A stretch of 64,000 nucleotides of DNA from Acinetobacter sp. C32I (lineage in GTDB: Bacteria; Pseudomonadota; Gammaproteobacteria; Pseudomonadales; Moraxellaceae). The stretch covers positions 2,542,001-2,606,000 of the forward strand of contig NZ_CP098480.1 in the NCBI RefSeq assembly GCF_023702715.1, written 5' to 3'. Shown here in pieces: positions 26,403 through 35,923 of this stretch (position 1 is the first letter of the stretch; every line of letters starts with the position of its first letter). The translations under genes and the position numbers were made by a program. The notes under the pieces are model-generated. The model was not told the origin of the DNA and did no database searches. It saw only the letters and a list, made by a program, of their open reading frames with translations.

Positions 26403-26771
26403 TTATAGAACTTCAGGAGCCAATGAAATGATTTTCATGAACTGTTCAGTACGAAGTTCACGAGTCACTGGTCCGAAGATACGAGTAGCAATCGGAGCTT
26501 TGTTGTTGTTCAAAATAACAGCTGCGTTATCGTCGAAACGAATAACTGAACCGTCTGGACGACGGATGCCGAATTTTGTACGAACAACTACAGCATTCAT
26601 CACGTCACCTTTTTTAACACGTGCGCGTGGAATTGCTTCTTTTACAGTAACTTTAATAATATCGCCAACTGAAGCATAACGACGGTGTGAACCACCAAGT
26701 ACTTTAATACATTGTACGCGGCGTGCACCACTGTTGTCTGCTACGTCGAGCATACTTTCGGTTTGAATCAT
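26403..26771 (-). CDS. rplN: Large-subunit ribosomal protein uL14
   Basis: The 122-residue uL14 begins [17 protein letters not shown], the canonical start; a longer frame up to 26804 would add 11 residues but the GGAG ribosome-binding site 7 bases before 26771 supports the shorter form. It lies at the subunit interface and is the binding site of the silencing factor RsfS. It opens the spc operon after a 92-base gap holding a long inverted repeat. Confidence 0.97.
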   Translation of the reverse strand: MIQTESMLDVADNSGARRVQCIKVLGGSHRRYASVGDIIKVTVKEAIPRARVKKGDVMNAVVVRTKFGIRRPDGSVIRFDDNAAVILNNNKAPIATRIFGPVTRELRTEQFMKIISLAPEVL

Positions 26772-26791
26772 TGCCCTACTCCAAAACCGAG

Positions 26792-26848
26792 CATCACCGG
26801 TCACAATTTCGAAAGGCTCAAAGAGTACTCGAAATTGTCCGATGATGC
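26792..26848 (-). promoter_or_regulatory. Long hairpin at the S10/spc boundary
   Basis: ACAATTTCGA (26803-26812) and TCGAAATTGT (26829-26838) are perfect 10-base arms, with outer CATC/GATG arms at 26792-26795 and 26841-26844. The hairpin fills the only large gap inside the S10-spc part, between rpsQ and rplN. No U run follows, so it looks like a processing, attenuation or protein-binding site, not a simple terminator. Confidence 0.55.
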
Positions 26849-26863
26849 AACAAGAACGTCTAA

Positions 26864-27121
26864 TTACTCAGCAGCAGCTTCAACTACTTCCACTAAAGTC
26901 CAAGCTTTAGTTTTAGAAATTGGGCGGCTTTCTTTGATGGTTACCAAGTCGCCTAATTTAGCAACATTGTTCTCATCATGAGCGTGTAATTTAGTTGAAC
27001 GGCGGATTGATTTGCCATACAACGGGTGTTGAACGCGGCGTTCAATAAGCACAACAATAGACTTGTCCATTTTGTCGCTTACGACTTTGCCGGTTAACGT
27101 GCGGACTGTTTTTTCACTCAT
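26864..27121 (-). CDS. rpsQ: Small-subunit ribosomal protein uS17
   Basis: The 85-residue uS17 has the OB-fold RNA-binding core ([22 protein letters not shown]) and binds the 5' domain of 16S rRNA. It overlaps the end of rpmC by 4 bases, so the two are translationally coupled. It is the last gene of the S10 operon proper. Confidence 0.97.
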   Translation of the reverse strand: MSEKTVRTLTGKVVSDKMDKSIVVLIERRVQHPLYGKSIRRSTKLHAHDENNVAKLGDLVTIKESRPISKTKAWTLVEVVEAAAE

Positions 27122-27315
27122 TGTCCGTTCCCCTGTTTTTCGGTAAGGAGTGTCTTAATACGAGCAATTGTCTTACGAGCAATTTGCACTTCATGCGATT
27201 TGCCTAATTGACCAGTTGCTTTCGCCATACGAAGACGGAATTGGTTAAGCTGTTGCTCATCAAGCAAAGCTTTCAACTCTTCTACCGACTTTTCACGTAG
27301 ATCTTTAGTTTTCAT
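27118..27315 (-). CDS. rpmC: Large-subunit ribosomal protein uL29
   Basis: The 65-residue two-helix uL29 starts [15 protein letters not shown] and lies at the peptide tunnel exit, where it helps bind trigger factor and SRP with uL23. It overlaps rplP by one base and rpsQ by four. Confidence 0.97.
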   Translation of the reverse strand: MKTKDLREKSVEELKALLDEQQLNQFRLRMAKATGQLGKSHEVQIARKTIARIKTLLTEKQGNGQ

Positions 27316-27728
27316 TACATCACCGTCCGAGTCACGATAGTGGTTTTAAACGGGAGTTTAGCAGCAGCTAAAGCAAAAGCTTCACGCGCTAACTCATCGC
27401 TAACACCTTCAATTTCGTACAGGATCTTACCTGGCTGGATCTGACAAACCCAGTATTCCACGCTACCCTTACCTTTACCCATACGAACTTCTAATGGTTT
27501 TTCGGTAATTGGTTTGTCTGGGAATACGCGGATGAAGATTTTACCACCACGTTTAATACGACGGCTAATGGTACGACGTGCAGCTTCAATCTGACGCGCA
27601 GTCATACGACCACGTTCAGTTGCTTTAATTGCAATCGAACCAAATGATACTGTACTACCACGATGCGCTAGACCAGTGTTACGGCCTTTGTGCACTTTAC
27701 GGAATTTGGTACGTTTAGGTTGCAACAT
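27315..27728 (-). CDS. rplP: Large-subunit ribosomal protein uL16
   Basis: The 137-residue uL16 starts [19 protein letters not shown] and is required for the peptidyl-transferase centre region and A-site tRNA accommodation. It carries the arginine (in [12 protein letters not shown]) region modified by the RoxA oxygenase in E. coli. It is 3 bases after rpsC. Confidence 0.98.
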   Translation of the reverse strand: MLQPKRTKFRKVHKGRNTGLAHRGSTVSFGSIAIKATERGRMTARQIEAARRTISRRIKRGGKIFIRVFPDKPITEKPLEVRMGKGKGSVEYWVCQIQPGKILYEIEGVSDELAREAFALAAAKLPFKTTIVTRTVM

Positions 27729-27731
27729 GGA

Positions 27732-28484
27732 TTATTCTCCCTTGTCAGCAGCACGGTCACCGCGACGACCACGACGCTCTTGACCTTCACCACGACCACG
27801 ACCGCGTTTAGCTGGACGCTCTTCAGCAGGAGCAGGGTTCATGACTTGTTTCATGCCACCTAAGATCTCGCCACGGAAAATCCAAACTTTAACACCGATC
27901 GTACCGTATGTTGTTTCTGCACGCATAGTAGCATAGTCGATGTCAGCACGAAGTGTATGCAAAGGTACACGACCTTCACGATACCACTCAGTACGAGCGA
28001 TCTCTGCACCACCTAAACGGCCAGAAACTTCAACTTTGATACCTTTAGCGCCAGCACGCATTGTGTTTTGAACCGCACGCTTCATAGCACGACGGAACAT
28101 AACACGCTTTTCTAATTGAGAAGCAATTGCTTCAGCAACTAAACGTGCGTCCAAGTCAGGGCGATCAATTTCATTGATGCTAACTTGAGCTGGAACACCC
28201 ATAATGTTGGTGAGTTCGCGCTGTAATTTCTCAATATCTTCGCCTTTTTTACCGATAACGATACCAGGACGAGCAGTGCTAATAGTTACTTTAGCAGCGC
28301 CTGTAGGACGTTCGATAAGAATATTGCTGATCATCGCGTTTTTAAGTTTTTTGATTAAAAACTCACGAACTTGAAGATCTTTAAGCAAGTATTCAGCGTA
28401 TTGTTTCGGACTCGCATACCAGTTAGCGTTATGGCGTTTCACAACACCTAGGCGGATACCGATTGGATGAACCTTCTGACCCAT
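27732..28484 (-). CDS. rpsC: Small-subunit ribosomal protein uS3
   Basis: The 250-residue uS3 has an N-terminal KH domain with [14 protein letters not shown] and a C-terminal domain; it forms the mRNA entry tunnel with uS4 and uS5 and has helicase activity in E. coli. The tail after about residue 215 is Arg/Gly/Glu-rich ([19 protein letters not shown]), longer than in E. coli (233 residues in total). It is one base after rplV. Confidence 0.98.
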   Translation of the reverse strand: MGQKVHPIGIRLGVVKRHNANWYASPKQYAEYLLKDLQVREFLIKKLKNAMISNILIERPTGAAKVTISTARPGIVIGKKGEDIEKLQRELTNIMGVPAQVSINEIDRPDLDARLVAEAIASQLEKRVMFRRAMKRAVQNTMRAGAKGIKVEVSGRLGGAEIARTEWYREGRVPLHTLRADIDYATMRAETTYGTIGVKVWIFRGEILGGMKQVMNPAPAEERPAKRGRGRGEGQERRGRRGDRAADKGE

Positions 28485-28485
28485 A

Positions 28486-28815
28486 TCAAACCCCTACCTT
28501 AACGGTGATGTGACAAGTACGCTTAGTAATACGATCTGCACGGCCTTTAGCACGTGGCATGATACGTTTAAGGCTCATGCCTTCATCAACGTAAATCGTA
28601 GTTACTTTAAGGTCATCAACATCTAAGCTGTTGTTGTGTTCAGCATTCGCGATTGCAGATTCAAGTGCTTTTTTAACAAGCACAGCTGCTTTCTTGTTGC
28701 TGAAGTTTAAAATGTCTATCGCACGTGCAACCGACTTACCACGGATCAAATCAGCAACTAAACGTGCTTTTTGTGCCGAGATAGCGGCACCGCGTAATTT
28801 AGCAGTTACTTCCAT
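28486..28815 (-). CDS. rplV: Large-subunit ribosomal protein uL22
   Basis: The 109-residue uL22 starts [20 protein letters not shown]; a second ATG directly upstream (28818) is an alternative start differing by one residue. Its long beta-hairpin lines the peptide exit tunnel and is a site of macrolide-resistance mutations. It lies 11 bases after rpsS. Confidence 0.97.
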   Translation of the reverse strand: MEVTAKLRGAAISAQKARLVADLIRGKSVARAIDILNFSNKKAAVLVKKALESAIANAEHNNSLDVDDLKVTTIYVDEGMSLKRIMPRAKGRADRITKRTCHITVKVGV

Positions 28816-28826
28816 CATAGCACCTA

Positions 28827-29102
28827 TTAACGTTTAGACTTCTTATCAACACCGTGACCACGATAGGTACGAGTTGGCGCGAATTCACCCAATTTATGAC
28901 CAACCATGTGTTCAGTAACAATTACTGGAACGTGGTTACGGCCATTGTGAACAGAAATTGTTAAACCAACAAAGTCTGGAAGGATCATTGAACGACGTGA
29001 CCATGTTTTGATCGGCTTACGGTTGTTAGCAGCAATCGCAGCTTCAACCTTAGCGAACAAATGCGCGTCGACGAATGGACCTTTTTTTAATGAACGAGGC
29101 AT
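28827..29102 (-). CDS. rpsS: Small-subunit ribosomal protein uS19
   Basis: The 91-residue uS19 starts [12 protein letters not shown] and ends in the basic tail VDKKSKR. It lies in the 30S head next to uS13 and contacts the A-site region and the large subunit. It is 13 bases after rplB. Confidence 0.98.
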   Translation of the reverse strand: MPRSLKKGPFVDAHLFAKVEAAIAANNRKPIKTWSRRSMILPDFVGLTISVHNGRNHVPVIVTEHMVGHKLGEFAPTRTYRGHGVDKKSKR

Positions 29103-29115
29103 TATTCAGATTCCC

Positions 29116-29940
29116 TTACTTGACGCGACGGTCGCGAATAATCATCTTAGTCGTACGCTTATTGGTACGTGTCTTGTACCCTTTAGCTTTTTGACCCCAT
29201 GGACTTACAGGTTGAATACCTTTACTACGTCCTTCACCACCACCGTGCGGGTGATCTACCGGGTTCATCGCCATACCACGAACGGTAGGACGAATACCAC
29301 GCCAGCGCGCAGCACCAGCTTTACCCAATGAACGAAGGTTGCTTTCTTGGTTAGAAACTTCACCAATTACAGCGCGACATTCAACATGGACTTTACGCAT
29401 TTCACCAGAACGTAAACGAACGATAGCGTAAGAACCATCACGACCCAACAATTGAACTGAAGTACCAGCAGAACGTGCTAATTGAGCACCTTTACCGATT
29501 TTAAGTTCAAGGTTGTGAAGGGTAGAACCGATTGGCATGTTACGAAGTGGTAAGCAGTTACCTGGACGAATTGGAGCATCGTTACCAGATTGAACTTTAT
29601 CACCAGCACGTAAGCCTTTAGGTGCAATGATGTAACGACGTTCACCGTCAGCATATTTCAATAAAGCAATATGAGCTGTACGGTTAGGATCGTATTCGAT
29701 GCGCTCTACAGTCGCTGGAATACCATCTTTGTTACGTTTAAAGTCAACAATACGGTAGTTTTGCTTATGACCACCACCCACGTGACGTGTAGTGATGTGA
29801 CCATTGTTATTACGACCACCAGTACGTTTTTTAGCTTCTACCAACGGTGCATAAGGCGCGCCTTTGTGAAGATGGTCATGAACCACTTTCTCTACAAAGC
29901 GACGTCCTGGAGACGTTGGCTTACATTTTTGAATTGGCAT
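29116..29940 (-). CDS. rplB: Large-subunit ribosomal protein uL2
   Basis: The 274-residue uL2 is a primary 23S rRNA binder needed for subunit association and peptidyl-transferase activity. The conserved segment [20 protein letters not shown] contains the histidine implicated in activity. It is 11 bases after rplW. Confidence 0.98.
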   Translation of the reverse strand: MPIQKCKPTSPGRRFVEKVVHDHLHKGAPYAPLVEAKKRTGGRNNNGHITTRHVGGGHKQNYRIVDFKRNKDGIPATVERIEYDPNRTAHIALLKYADGERRYIIAPKGLRAGDKVQSGNDAPIRPGNCLPLRNMPIGSTLHNLELKIGKGAQLARSAGTSVQLLGRDGSYAIVRLRSGEMRKVHVECRAVIGEVSNQESNLRSLGKAGAARWRGIRPTVRGMAMNPVDHPHGGGEGRSKGIQPVSPWGQKAKGYKTRTNKRTTKMIIRDRRVK

Positions 29941-29951
29941 AATTCTCGTCC

Positions 29952-30272
29952 TTATTCCGCTGCGTTTTCAGCGGTATCGCCCAAGTCAGCCATTTCTACA
30001 TCTTGGCCAGCTTTCAGGGTGACGTATGCTTTTTTCACATCAGAACGACGTCCTAATGTTTTACCAAAGCGTTTTGTTTTACCTTTAGTGATCGTTGTAT
30101 TGATTTTTACAACTTCAACACCGAAGAGTTGCTCAACTGCTTTTTTGATTTCAAGTTTGTTTGCATTTAATGCAACTTTGAACACTTGAACACCAGCAGT
30201 ATCACCTAAAACTTGTGCTTTTTCTGAGAATACTGGTCCTAATAGGACTTGATAGATACGTTCGTTGTTCAT
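29952..30272 (-). CDS. rplW: Large-subunit ribosomal protein uL23
   Basis: The 106-residue uL23 (with the [16 protein letters not shown] start and [17 protein letters not shown] core) lies at the tunnel exit and is the docking site of trigger factor and SRP. It overlaps the end of rplD by four bases, giving translational coupling. Confidence 0.97.
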   Translation of the reverse strand: MNNERIYQVLLGPVFSEKAQVLGDTAGVQVFKVALNANKLEIKKAVEQLFGVEVVKINTTITKGKTKRFGKTLGRRSDVKKAYVTLKAGQDVEMADLGDTAENAAE

Positions 30273-30871
30273 CCGAGTTCTACCTCAATTTTCTTAGCAG
30301 CAGCTACAGACATTACAACTTTATCAAATGCGATCAAGCTAACAGGATCAATAGCAGTAGCATCAACCACATCAACGTGTGGAAGGTTGCGAGCTGCGAG
30401 ATACAAGTTCTCATCTACAGCATCTGTAATGATCAATGCGCGAGTTGCATTCAAGTCTGTAAGTTTTGCAAGCAAGTCTTTAGTTTTTGGAGCTGCAACA
30501 GCAAACTCTTCAACTAATACAAGACGATCTTGGCGAACAAGTTCAGCTAAGATACATTGCATTGCACCGCGATACATCTTACGGTTTACTTTTTGAGACC
30601 AATCTTGTGGGCGAGCAGCAAAAGTTTTACCACCACCAACCCAGATCGGGCTACGAATAGAACCCGCACGAGCGCGACCAGTACCTTTTTGACGGAATGG
30701 CTTTTTACCACCGCCAGAAACATCTGCACGTGATTTGTGAGCACGAGTACCTTGACGACCACCAGCTAAGTAAGCTGTAACAACTTGGTGTACAAGAGCT
30801 TCGTTAAATTCACGTCCGAAAGCAACTTCAGACAATTCAACAGCAGAGCCGGAAACAGTTTTTAAATTCAC
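30269..30871 (-). CDS. rplD: Large-subunit ribosomal protein uL4
   Basis: The 200-residue uL4 has the long basic tunnel loop ([20 protein letters not shown]). In E. coli it represses the S10 operon by binding the leader mRNA at an attenuation site; the structured leader before rpsJ in this window is a candidate for similar control, though this is not shown. It is 11 bases after rplC. Confidence 0.98.
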   Translation of the reverse strand: MNLKTVSGSAVELSEVAFGREFNEALVHQVVTAYLAGGRQGTRAHKSRADVSGGGKKPFRQKGTGRARAGSIRSPIWVGGGKTFAARPQDWSQKVNRKMYRGAMQCILAELVRQDRLVLVEEFAVAAPKTKDLLAKLTDLNATRALIITDAVDENLYLAARNLPHVDVVDATAIDPVSLIAFDKVVMSVAAAKKIEVELG

Positions 30872-30882
30872 AGTATTTCCCC

Positions 30883-31521
30883 TCAGGCCTTGATGGTAGG
30901 ACGTACGATAACGTCACCGCCAGTTGAACCAGGAATAGCACCCTTAACAACTAAAACAGAACGTTCAGCGTCAATAGATACAATTTCAAGACCTTGAACT
31001 GTTACGCGTTCGTCACCTAAGTGACCAGCCATTTTCTTGCCTTTGAACACGCGACCAGGAGTCTGGTTTTGACCTGTAGAACCTAATACACGGTGAGATA
31101 CAGAGTTACCATGAGTAGCATCTTGCGTACGGAAATTCCAACGCTTAACACCACCTTGGAAGCCTTTACCTTTTGATTGACCAGTTACGTCAACAATTTG
31201 ACCAACTGTGAACAAATCAACACCGATAGAAGCACCAACTTCACGGCCTTCAAGCTCAGCTTCAGTAACACGGAACTCTTTAACTAAACGACCAGCAGCA
31301 ACACCCGCTTTCGCGAAGTGACCTTTCTGAGCGTTAGTTACGCGCGATTCGCGACGTTCACCAGTAGTTACTTGAATTGCTTGATAACCATCAGTTTCAA
31401 GTGTTTTGATTTGCGTAATGCGGTTTGGATCGACTTCGATAACTGTAACAGGTACAGATACACCAGCATCTGTAAAGACGCGAGTCATACCACATTTGCG
31501 ACCGACTAAACCAATAGCCAT
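30883..31521 (-). CDS. rplC: Large-subunit ribosomal protein uL3
   Basis: The 212-residue uL3 starts [14 protein letters not shown], the usual form; a frame from 31527 would add two residues, but GAGG is 9 bases before the ATG at 31521. It is an early assembly protein whose long loop reaches the peptidyl-transferase centre; [16 protein letters not shown] includes the glutamine methylated by PrmB in E. coli. It is 63 bases after rpsJ. Confidence 0.97.
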   Translation of the reverse strand: MAIGLVGRKCGMTRVFTDAGVSVPVTVIEVDPNRITQIKTLETDGYQAIQVTTGERRESRVTNAQKGHFAKAGVAAGRLVKEFRVTEAELEGREVGASIGVDLFTVGQIVDVTGQSKGKGFQGGVKRWNFRTQDATHGNSVSHRVLGSTGQNQTPGRVFKGKKMAGHLGDERVTVQGLEIVSIDAERSVLVVKGAIPGSTGGDVIVRPTIKA

Positions 31522-31584
31522 GTGCATAAACCTCTAATAAAGCGGCCTAATTAACTTATAAATAAAGTTAATTAACCGAAAGCC

Positions 31585-31896
31585 TTAACCCAAAGCGATC
31601 TGAACATCTACACCAGCAGCAAGATCTAACTTCATCAATGCATCAACAGTTTTATCTGTTGGTTGAACGATGTCGATCAAACGTTTATAAGTGCGGATTT
31701 CATACTGGTCACGAGCGTCTTTGTTGACGTGTGGTGAAGTAAGAACGTTGAAGCGTTCGATGCGAGTAGGCATCGGGATTGGACCACACACTTGTGCGCC
31801 AGTACGCTTAGCGGTTTCTACGATCTCTTGAGCAGATTGATCAATCAGACGATGATCAAAAGACTTCAAACGGATACGAATTCTCTGGTTAGACAT
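31585..31896 (-). CDS. rpsJ: Small-subunit ribosomal protein uS10 / antitermination factor NusE
   Basis: The canonical 103-residue uS10 starts [17 protein letters not shown] at 31896, with GGAG 9 bases upstream; the longer frame to 31932 is not used. It lies in the 30S head and also joins NusB in antitermination complexes on rRNA operons. As first gene of the S10 operon it follows a leader of about 158 bases from a strong promoter. Confidence 0.97.
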
Positions 31897-32055
31897 ACCA
31901 GTAAACTCCAAGCCAAATATATAAAGAATCACCCATGACGCACCTCACCTTTTGGTAAGTGTCAAGGGCAGTGAAAATCACTATGGTCGTGATCGATGCC
32001 ACGACTGTAATGCGTTGACTACTTTCTTCGTAGTGAACGCCCTCCATTTGAGGGT
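31897..32055 (-). promoter_or_regulatory. Structured leader of the S10 operon
   Basis: Three hairpins are visible: arms 31986-31991/32000-32005 (GTCGTG/CACGAC), 32018-32022/32030-32034 extended by 32013-32016/32036-32039, and 32040-32044/32050-32054 (CCCTC/GAGGG). In E. coli the S10 leader mediates repression by L4; whether these hairpins do so here is unknown. Confidence 0.55.
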
Positions 32056-32060
32056 CGCCC

Positions 32061-32089
32061 ATTATAACGATTGTTTAAGTCTTATGCAA
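32061..32089 (-). promoter_or_regulatory. Sigma-70 promoter of the S10 operon
   Basis: On the minus strand a -35 box TTGCAT (32089-32084) and a perfect -10 box TATAAT (32066-32061) are spaced by 17 bases. Transcription would begin near 32054, giving a leader of about 158 bases before rpsJ. This is the strongest promoter-like sequence in the window. Confidence 0.8.
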
Positions 32090-32124
32090 TTCTTCTTTTC
32101 TTTTTTTAATAAAATTCCTGTTTA

Positions 32125-32853
32125 CTATGCGCTCACCACATAATCAATTGCCTGATTCAGCAATCGATTTCCTTGCTCAAATTTACTCTTTAGGGTTCTT
32201 TTTAATTCAGACATTGGCTGAACATACTCACCATTGAATACAGCCATGTCTTCTTCATTTTCAATCAGCAGCGCCAGCGCATGAGGAGTCATTTCAGGAT
32301 GAAATTGAAATCCGAGCACATTACGCCCAATTTGGTACATCTGGTTACGACACACTTTATTCTCAGCCAGACGAATCCCCCCTTTCGGAATCTCAAAGGT
32401 CTCACTATGCCATTGCAAAATATTTAACTGTTCTGGGACTTGAAAATAGTCTTCAGGGACATGCGAAGCACGCCCAACATCCATCCACCCCAATTCCTGA
32501 TGCGGATTACGACTCACAGCTGCACCCAAAGCATTGGCAATCAATTGCCCACCCAGACACAAACCAATTGCAGGTTTACCTGCAGCCAGATAACGACGCA
32601 ACCATCTTTTTTCCAGCCTCAACCAAGGATAGTTCGCCTCATCATTCACACTCATGGTCCCGCCCATAATAATCAGTAGATCGACTTCATCGACACGTGG
32701 CAGGGCTTCCAATTCCAATGGCAAATCAACCGGCAAAGCAAAAAACTCAGTTGCAGTAATTTTTGCTTTGTGTGCTTTTAAAAAGTCATAGCAACTGCCA
32801 AAACCCTCGCCAGCAATGTGCTGAAAATAATGCACTCTTAAATGCGACTTCAT
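32125..32853 (-). CDS. Class I glutamine amidotransferase-like protein
   Basis: The 242-residue protein has a class I amidotransferase fold: the oxyanion/nucleophile elbow GLCLGGQL (Cys at about residue 99) and a later catalytic FHPE (His at about 184) match the Cys-His-Glu triad of GMP-synthase-type domains. It lacks a synthetase partner domain. Stand-alone proteins of this type include GMP-synthase-like and gamma-glutamyl hydrolase-like enzymes; the substrate is not known. It is divergent from the downstream metC-like gene. Confidence 0.88.
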   Translation of the reverse strand: MKSHLRVHYFQHIAGEGFGSCYDFLKAHKAKITATEFFALPVDLPLELEALPRVDEVDLLIIMGGTMSVNDEANYPWLRLEKRWLRRYLAAGKPAIGLCLGGQLIANALGAAVSRNPHQELGWMDVGRASHVPEDYFQVPEQLNILQWHSETFEIPKGGIRLAENKVCRNQMYQIGRNVLGFQFHPEMTPHALALLIENEEDMAVFNGEYVQPMSELKRTLKSKFEQGNRLLNQAIDYVVSA

Positions 32854-33020
32854 GCGCTAAAACCTATTGTAGTTAGAATGATACTTAGTCTTAGCAAAAA
32901 TAAAGCCAGTTTTAGACGATGGGCCAAATCTGTACGGATTCTGTACAAAACCTGCAAAGCACTGGCGACTTTGCTGATTTTCTCTTAACCTAACTCATTA
33001 TATTGATTTGATTTTGCCCC

Positions 33021-34214
33021 ATGACAACACACAATAAAGCACAGACCCAACTGATTCACGCACCAAGAAAAGCCGCTCAATACATTGAAACCATCCAGCC
33101 TCCCTTATTTCGTGCATCAACCATTATTTTTAAAAGCACAGCGCACCTTTTTGACCGCCATTGGACCGATGCCTATGACTATAGTTATGGCACACACGGT
33201 ACACCAACAACGTTTACATTAGGGGACAACATTGCCCAAATTGAAGGCGGACGTTATTGCTTACTTGCACCAAGTGGATTATCAGCGATTAATCTCGTGA
33301 ATAGTGCCATTTTAAGTTCAGGGGATGAGGTTTGGGTTGCCGATAATATTTATGGCCCCAATCTTGAGCATTTAAATCATCTGCAAGATCGTTATGGCAT
33401 CACCGTTAAAATTTATAATCCGATTGATGCCAATAGTTTTCAACCGACTGAAAAAGCGAAATTGATTTGGCTCGAAGCAGCGGGATCAGTCACGCTAGAA
33501 TTCCCCGATTTAAAAAATTTGGTGAAAAAAGCACAGCAAGCCAATGTACTCACTGCGCTGGATAACACATGGGGTGCAGGACTGGCTTTTAATGCCTTTG
33601 ATTTTTCAGATGAACATCTGTCCGTGAACATCACCGTCCATGCACTGACCAAATATCCAAGCGGCGGTGGTGATATCTTAATGGGTTCTGTCGTCACAAA
33701 TGACCAAGCACTCCATCACAAACTCTATCGCATGCATGCCATCCAAGGAATTTCTGTTTCAGGCGACGATACCGCACAGATTCAACGCAGCTTGGCGCAT
33801 ATGTCTTTACGCTATGAACAGCAAGCGCAAAGTGCACTCACCCTGTTGAATTGGTTAAAACAACAAGCACAGTTTAGCCAAGTCTTACATCCAAGTGATC
33901 CTGATGCAGCAGGCCATCAATTCTGGGCAGAAGTTTGTCGCACTGGCAAAAGCGCAGGCTTAGTCAGTGTCATTTTCAAACCTGAATATGATCTCAATAC
34001 GATTCGAAAGTTCTGTGACAATCTCAGCCTGTTTAAATTGGGATTTAGCTGGGGTGGCCCTGTTAGCCTGGCCATGCTGTATGACCTCAAACACATGCGC
34101 ACGCTGCAAAATACACATTTACAACAAGGTTTATTGGTTCGCTTCTGTATAGGACTAGAACATCCAGAAGATTTAATACAAGATATCCAAAACGCATTAA
34201 AACAGCTCGATTGA
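33021..34214 (+). CDS. metC: Cystathionine beta-lyase, PLP-dependent
   Basis: A 397-residue Cys/Met-metabolism PLP enzyme. The internal aldimine lysine is Lys211 in HALTKYPSGGGDIL, and the PLP-phosphate binding YGxxGTP segment (SYGTHGTPTTFTLGDNIAQIEGG) is near residue 60. It cleaves cystathionine to homocysteine, pyruvate and ammonia in methionine synthesis; close relatives do gamma-elimination or sulfhydrylation, so the exact reaction is likely but not proved. CTGTAC direct repeats at 32930 and 32941 lie in the upstream region. Confidence 0.85.
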   Translation: MTTHNKAQTQLIHAPRKAAQYIETIQPPLFRASTIIFKSTAHLFDRHWTDAYDYSYGTHGTPTTFTLGDNIAQIEGGRYCLLAPSGLSAINLVNSAILSSGDEVWVADNIYGPNLEHLNHLQDRYGITVKIYNPIDANSFQPTEKAKLIWLEAAGSVTLEFPDLKNLVKKAQQANVLTALDNTWGAGLAFNAFDFSDEHLSVNITVHALTKYPSGGGDILMGSVVTNDQALHHKLYRMHAIQGISVSGDDTAQIQRSLAHMSLRYEQQAQSALTLLNWLKQQAQFSQVLHPSDPDAAGHQFWAEVCRTGKSAGLVSVIFKPEYDLNTIRKFCDNLSLFKLGFSWGGPVSLAMLYDLKHMRTLQNTHLQQGLLVRFCIGLEHPEDLIQDIQNALKQLD

Positions 34215-34233
34215 GATTAAAAACAGGTGAAGA

Positions 34234-35781
34234 ATGAGTACGCCAATCGTTATTGCTAAAAAAACCACAGATACAACACAAGAGATTGTTTTACATTCTA
34301 AATTTGCCAACCGACACGGCTTGATTGCCGGTGCAACTGGAACAGGTAAAACCGTCACCCTCAAGGTGATGGCCGAGAGTTTTTCTCGTATTGGTGTACC
34401 CGTGTTTCTTGCCGATGCCAAAGGTGATGTTTCCAGTCTGGCCAAAGCAGGCAGCAGCAATCCCAAATTCGATGAACGCCTGAAAAGCCTGCAACTAGAT
34501 GCCATTCCTTTTGCTGCCGCACCTGTGATTTTTTGGGACTTATTCGGTCAGCAAGGTCATCCGATTCGCACCACCATTTCAGAAATTGGCCCCCTATTAT
34601 TGGCGCAAATGTTGAATCTGAATGACACACAGGAAGGTGTGCTTTCGGCGGTGTTCCGTGTTGCCGATGATCAAGGTCTATTACTGATTGACTTTAAAGA
34701 CCTAAAGGCCATGCTGACCTATGTCAGTGAAAATGCAGCCAGCCTTAAAGCTGAATATGGCAACCTATCCCCTGCCAGTCTGGGTGCAATCCAACGTAAT
34801 TTACTCGCCCTAGGTGATCAGGGTGGCGAGCAATTCTTTGGTGAACCAAGCCTAAATATTCTCGATTTCATTCAAACTGATACCAATGGTCACGGCTACA
34901 TCAATATCCTAGCTGCTGATAAATTGATGAACACACCAAAGCTTTATGCGACCTTCCTGCTCTGGATGATGTCTGAATTGTTTGAACAGTTGCCTGAAGT
35001 CGGTGATATGGACAAGCCAAAGTTGGTGTTCTTTTTCGATGAAGCGCATTTACTGTTTGATAATGCCAGCCCTGCTTTGCAACAAAAGATTGAGCAAGTG
35101 GTACGTTTGATCCGCTCTAAAGGCGTGGGGATTTATTTCATTACCCAAAACCCTCTGGATTTACCCGAAAGCGTATTAGGGCAATTGGGGAACCGTGTGC
35201 AACATGCTTTACGTGCATTTACCCCCAAAGACCAAAAAGCGGTCAAAACCGCAGCGGATACTTTCCGTGCCAACCCTGAATTTAAAGTCGACCAAGCCAT
35301 TACCGAACTGGCTGTTGGTGAGGCACTGATTAGTTGCCTAGATGAACAAGGAACACCACAGATTGTAGAACGCGGTTGGGTGATGCCTCCTTATTCCTCC
35401 TTTACCCCGATCACGCCTGAAGAACGCCAAGTGATTATTGGGCAAAGTATTGTGGCGGGTGTCTACGACCAAGCCGTGGATCGCGACAGTGCCTATGAAA
35501 TGCTGCAGAAAAAAGTATTGCAACAATCCCAGCAAAAAGAAGCTGACGAATTAGCCAAACAGCAAAGCAAAGAGCAGGATGCTTTGGCCAAGCAACAGGC
35601 CAAAGAACAAGAACGCTTTGCCCGTGAGCAGCAAAAAGCCGCAGAAAAATCACAGCGTGATCGCGAAAAGCTTACCCAAGATATTGTGGGAACTTTTGCA
35701 AAAAGTGCAGCACGCAGCCTTGGTGGTAGTACAGGACAAAAAATTGTACGTGGTCTACTCGGTTCACTGTTTGGCAAATAG
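34234..35781 (+). CDS. yjgR: YjgR/HerA-like ATPase (DUF853)
   Basis: The 515-residue protein has a Walker A motif GATGTGKT (about residues 31-38), a Walker [11 protein letters not shown] (about residue 270), and a sensor-like [12 protein letters not shown], the layout of the HerA/FtsK-type ATPases named DUF853 or YjgR. The last 80 residues are a highly charged Gln/Lys/Glu coiled coil ending in a Gly-rich tail. YjgR proteins are widespread but have no settled role; the HerA similarity suggests DNA or protein translocation. It follows metC by 19 bases and ends in a terminator, so the two may be co-transcribed. Confidence 0.85.
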   Translation: MSTPIVIAKKTTDTTQEIVLHSKFANRHGLIAGATGTGKTVTLKVMAESFSRIGVPVFLADAKGDVSSLAKAGSSNPKFDERLKSLQLDAIPFAAAPVIFWDLFGQQGHPIRTTISEIGPLLLAQMLNLNDTQEGVLSAVFRVADDQGLLLIDFKDLKAMLTYVSENAASLKAEYGNLSPASLGAIQRNLLALGDQGGEQFFGEPSLNILDFIQTDTNGHGYINILAADKLMNTPKLYATFLLWMMSELFEQLPEVGDMDKPKLVFFFDEAHLLFDNASPALQQKIEQVVRLIRSKGVGIYFITQNPLDLPESVLGQLGNRVQHALRAFTPKDQKAVKTAADTFRANPEFKVDQAITELAVGEALISCLDEQGTPQIVERGWVMPPYSSFTPITPEERQVIIGQSIVAGVYDQAVDRDSAYEMLQKKVLQQSQQKEADELAKQQSKEQDALAKQQAKEQERFAREQQKAAEKSQRDREKLTQDIVGTFAKSAARSLGGSTGQKIVRGLLGSLFGK

Positions 35782-35797
35782 ACAACCTATCACTCTA

Positions 35798-35834
35798 AAA
35801 ATTAAGGGATAATTTATTATCCCTTAATTTTTTT
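35798..35834 (+). terminator. Rho-independent terminator after yjgR
   Basis: AAAATTAAGGGATAA (35798-35812) and its complement at 35817-35831 form a 15-base stem around TTTA, followed by T residues to 35834. Confidence 0.85.
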
Positions 35835-35856
35835 ATGGCTTTTATTTAAATATGCA

Positions 35857-35900
35857 TTGCAAATACACCTTATAAGATGTATTTTAAATACATCTTATAA
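35857..35900 (+). promoter_or_regulatory. hmp promoter with NsrR-type operator
   Basis: A perfect palindrome with 15-base arms (TTATAAGATGTATTT, 35870-35884; arm 35886-35900) is centred at 35885. Its core AAGATGTATTT-N-style halves resemble the NsrR consensus AAGATGCYTTT. A candidate promoter, TTGCAA (35857-35862) and TATTTT (35880-35885) with 17-base spacing, overlaps it, so binding would block transcription. A further half-site AATACACCTTAT lies at 35862-35873. Confidence 0.8.
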
Positions 35901-35923
35901 ATGATAGCCAAGAGAGATCAAGC

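Noticed and set aside
29671..30189. 172-residue plus-strand frame across rplB and rplW
   Set aside because: It is antisense to two conserved ribosomal genes and has no family resemblance or ribosome-binding site.
32930..32946. CTGTAC direct repeats upstream of metC as a methionine-regulator site
   Set aside because: Two 6-base repeats 11 bases apart are too weak and do not match a known MetJ or MetR box with confidence.
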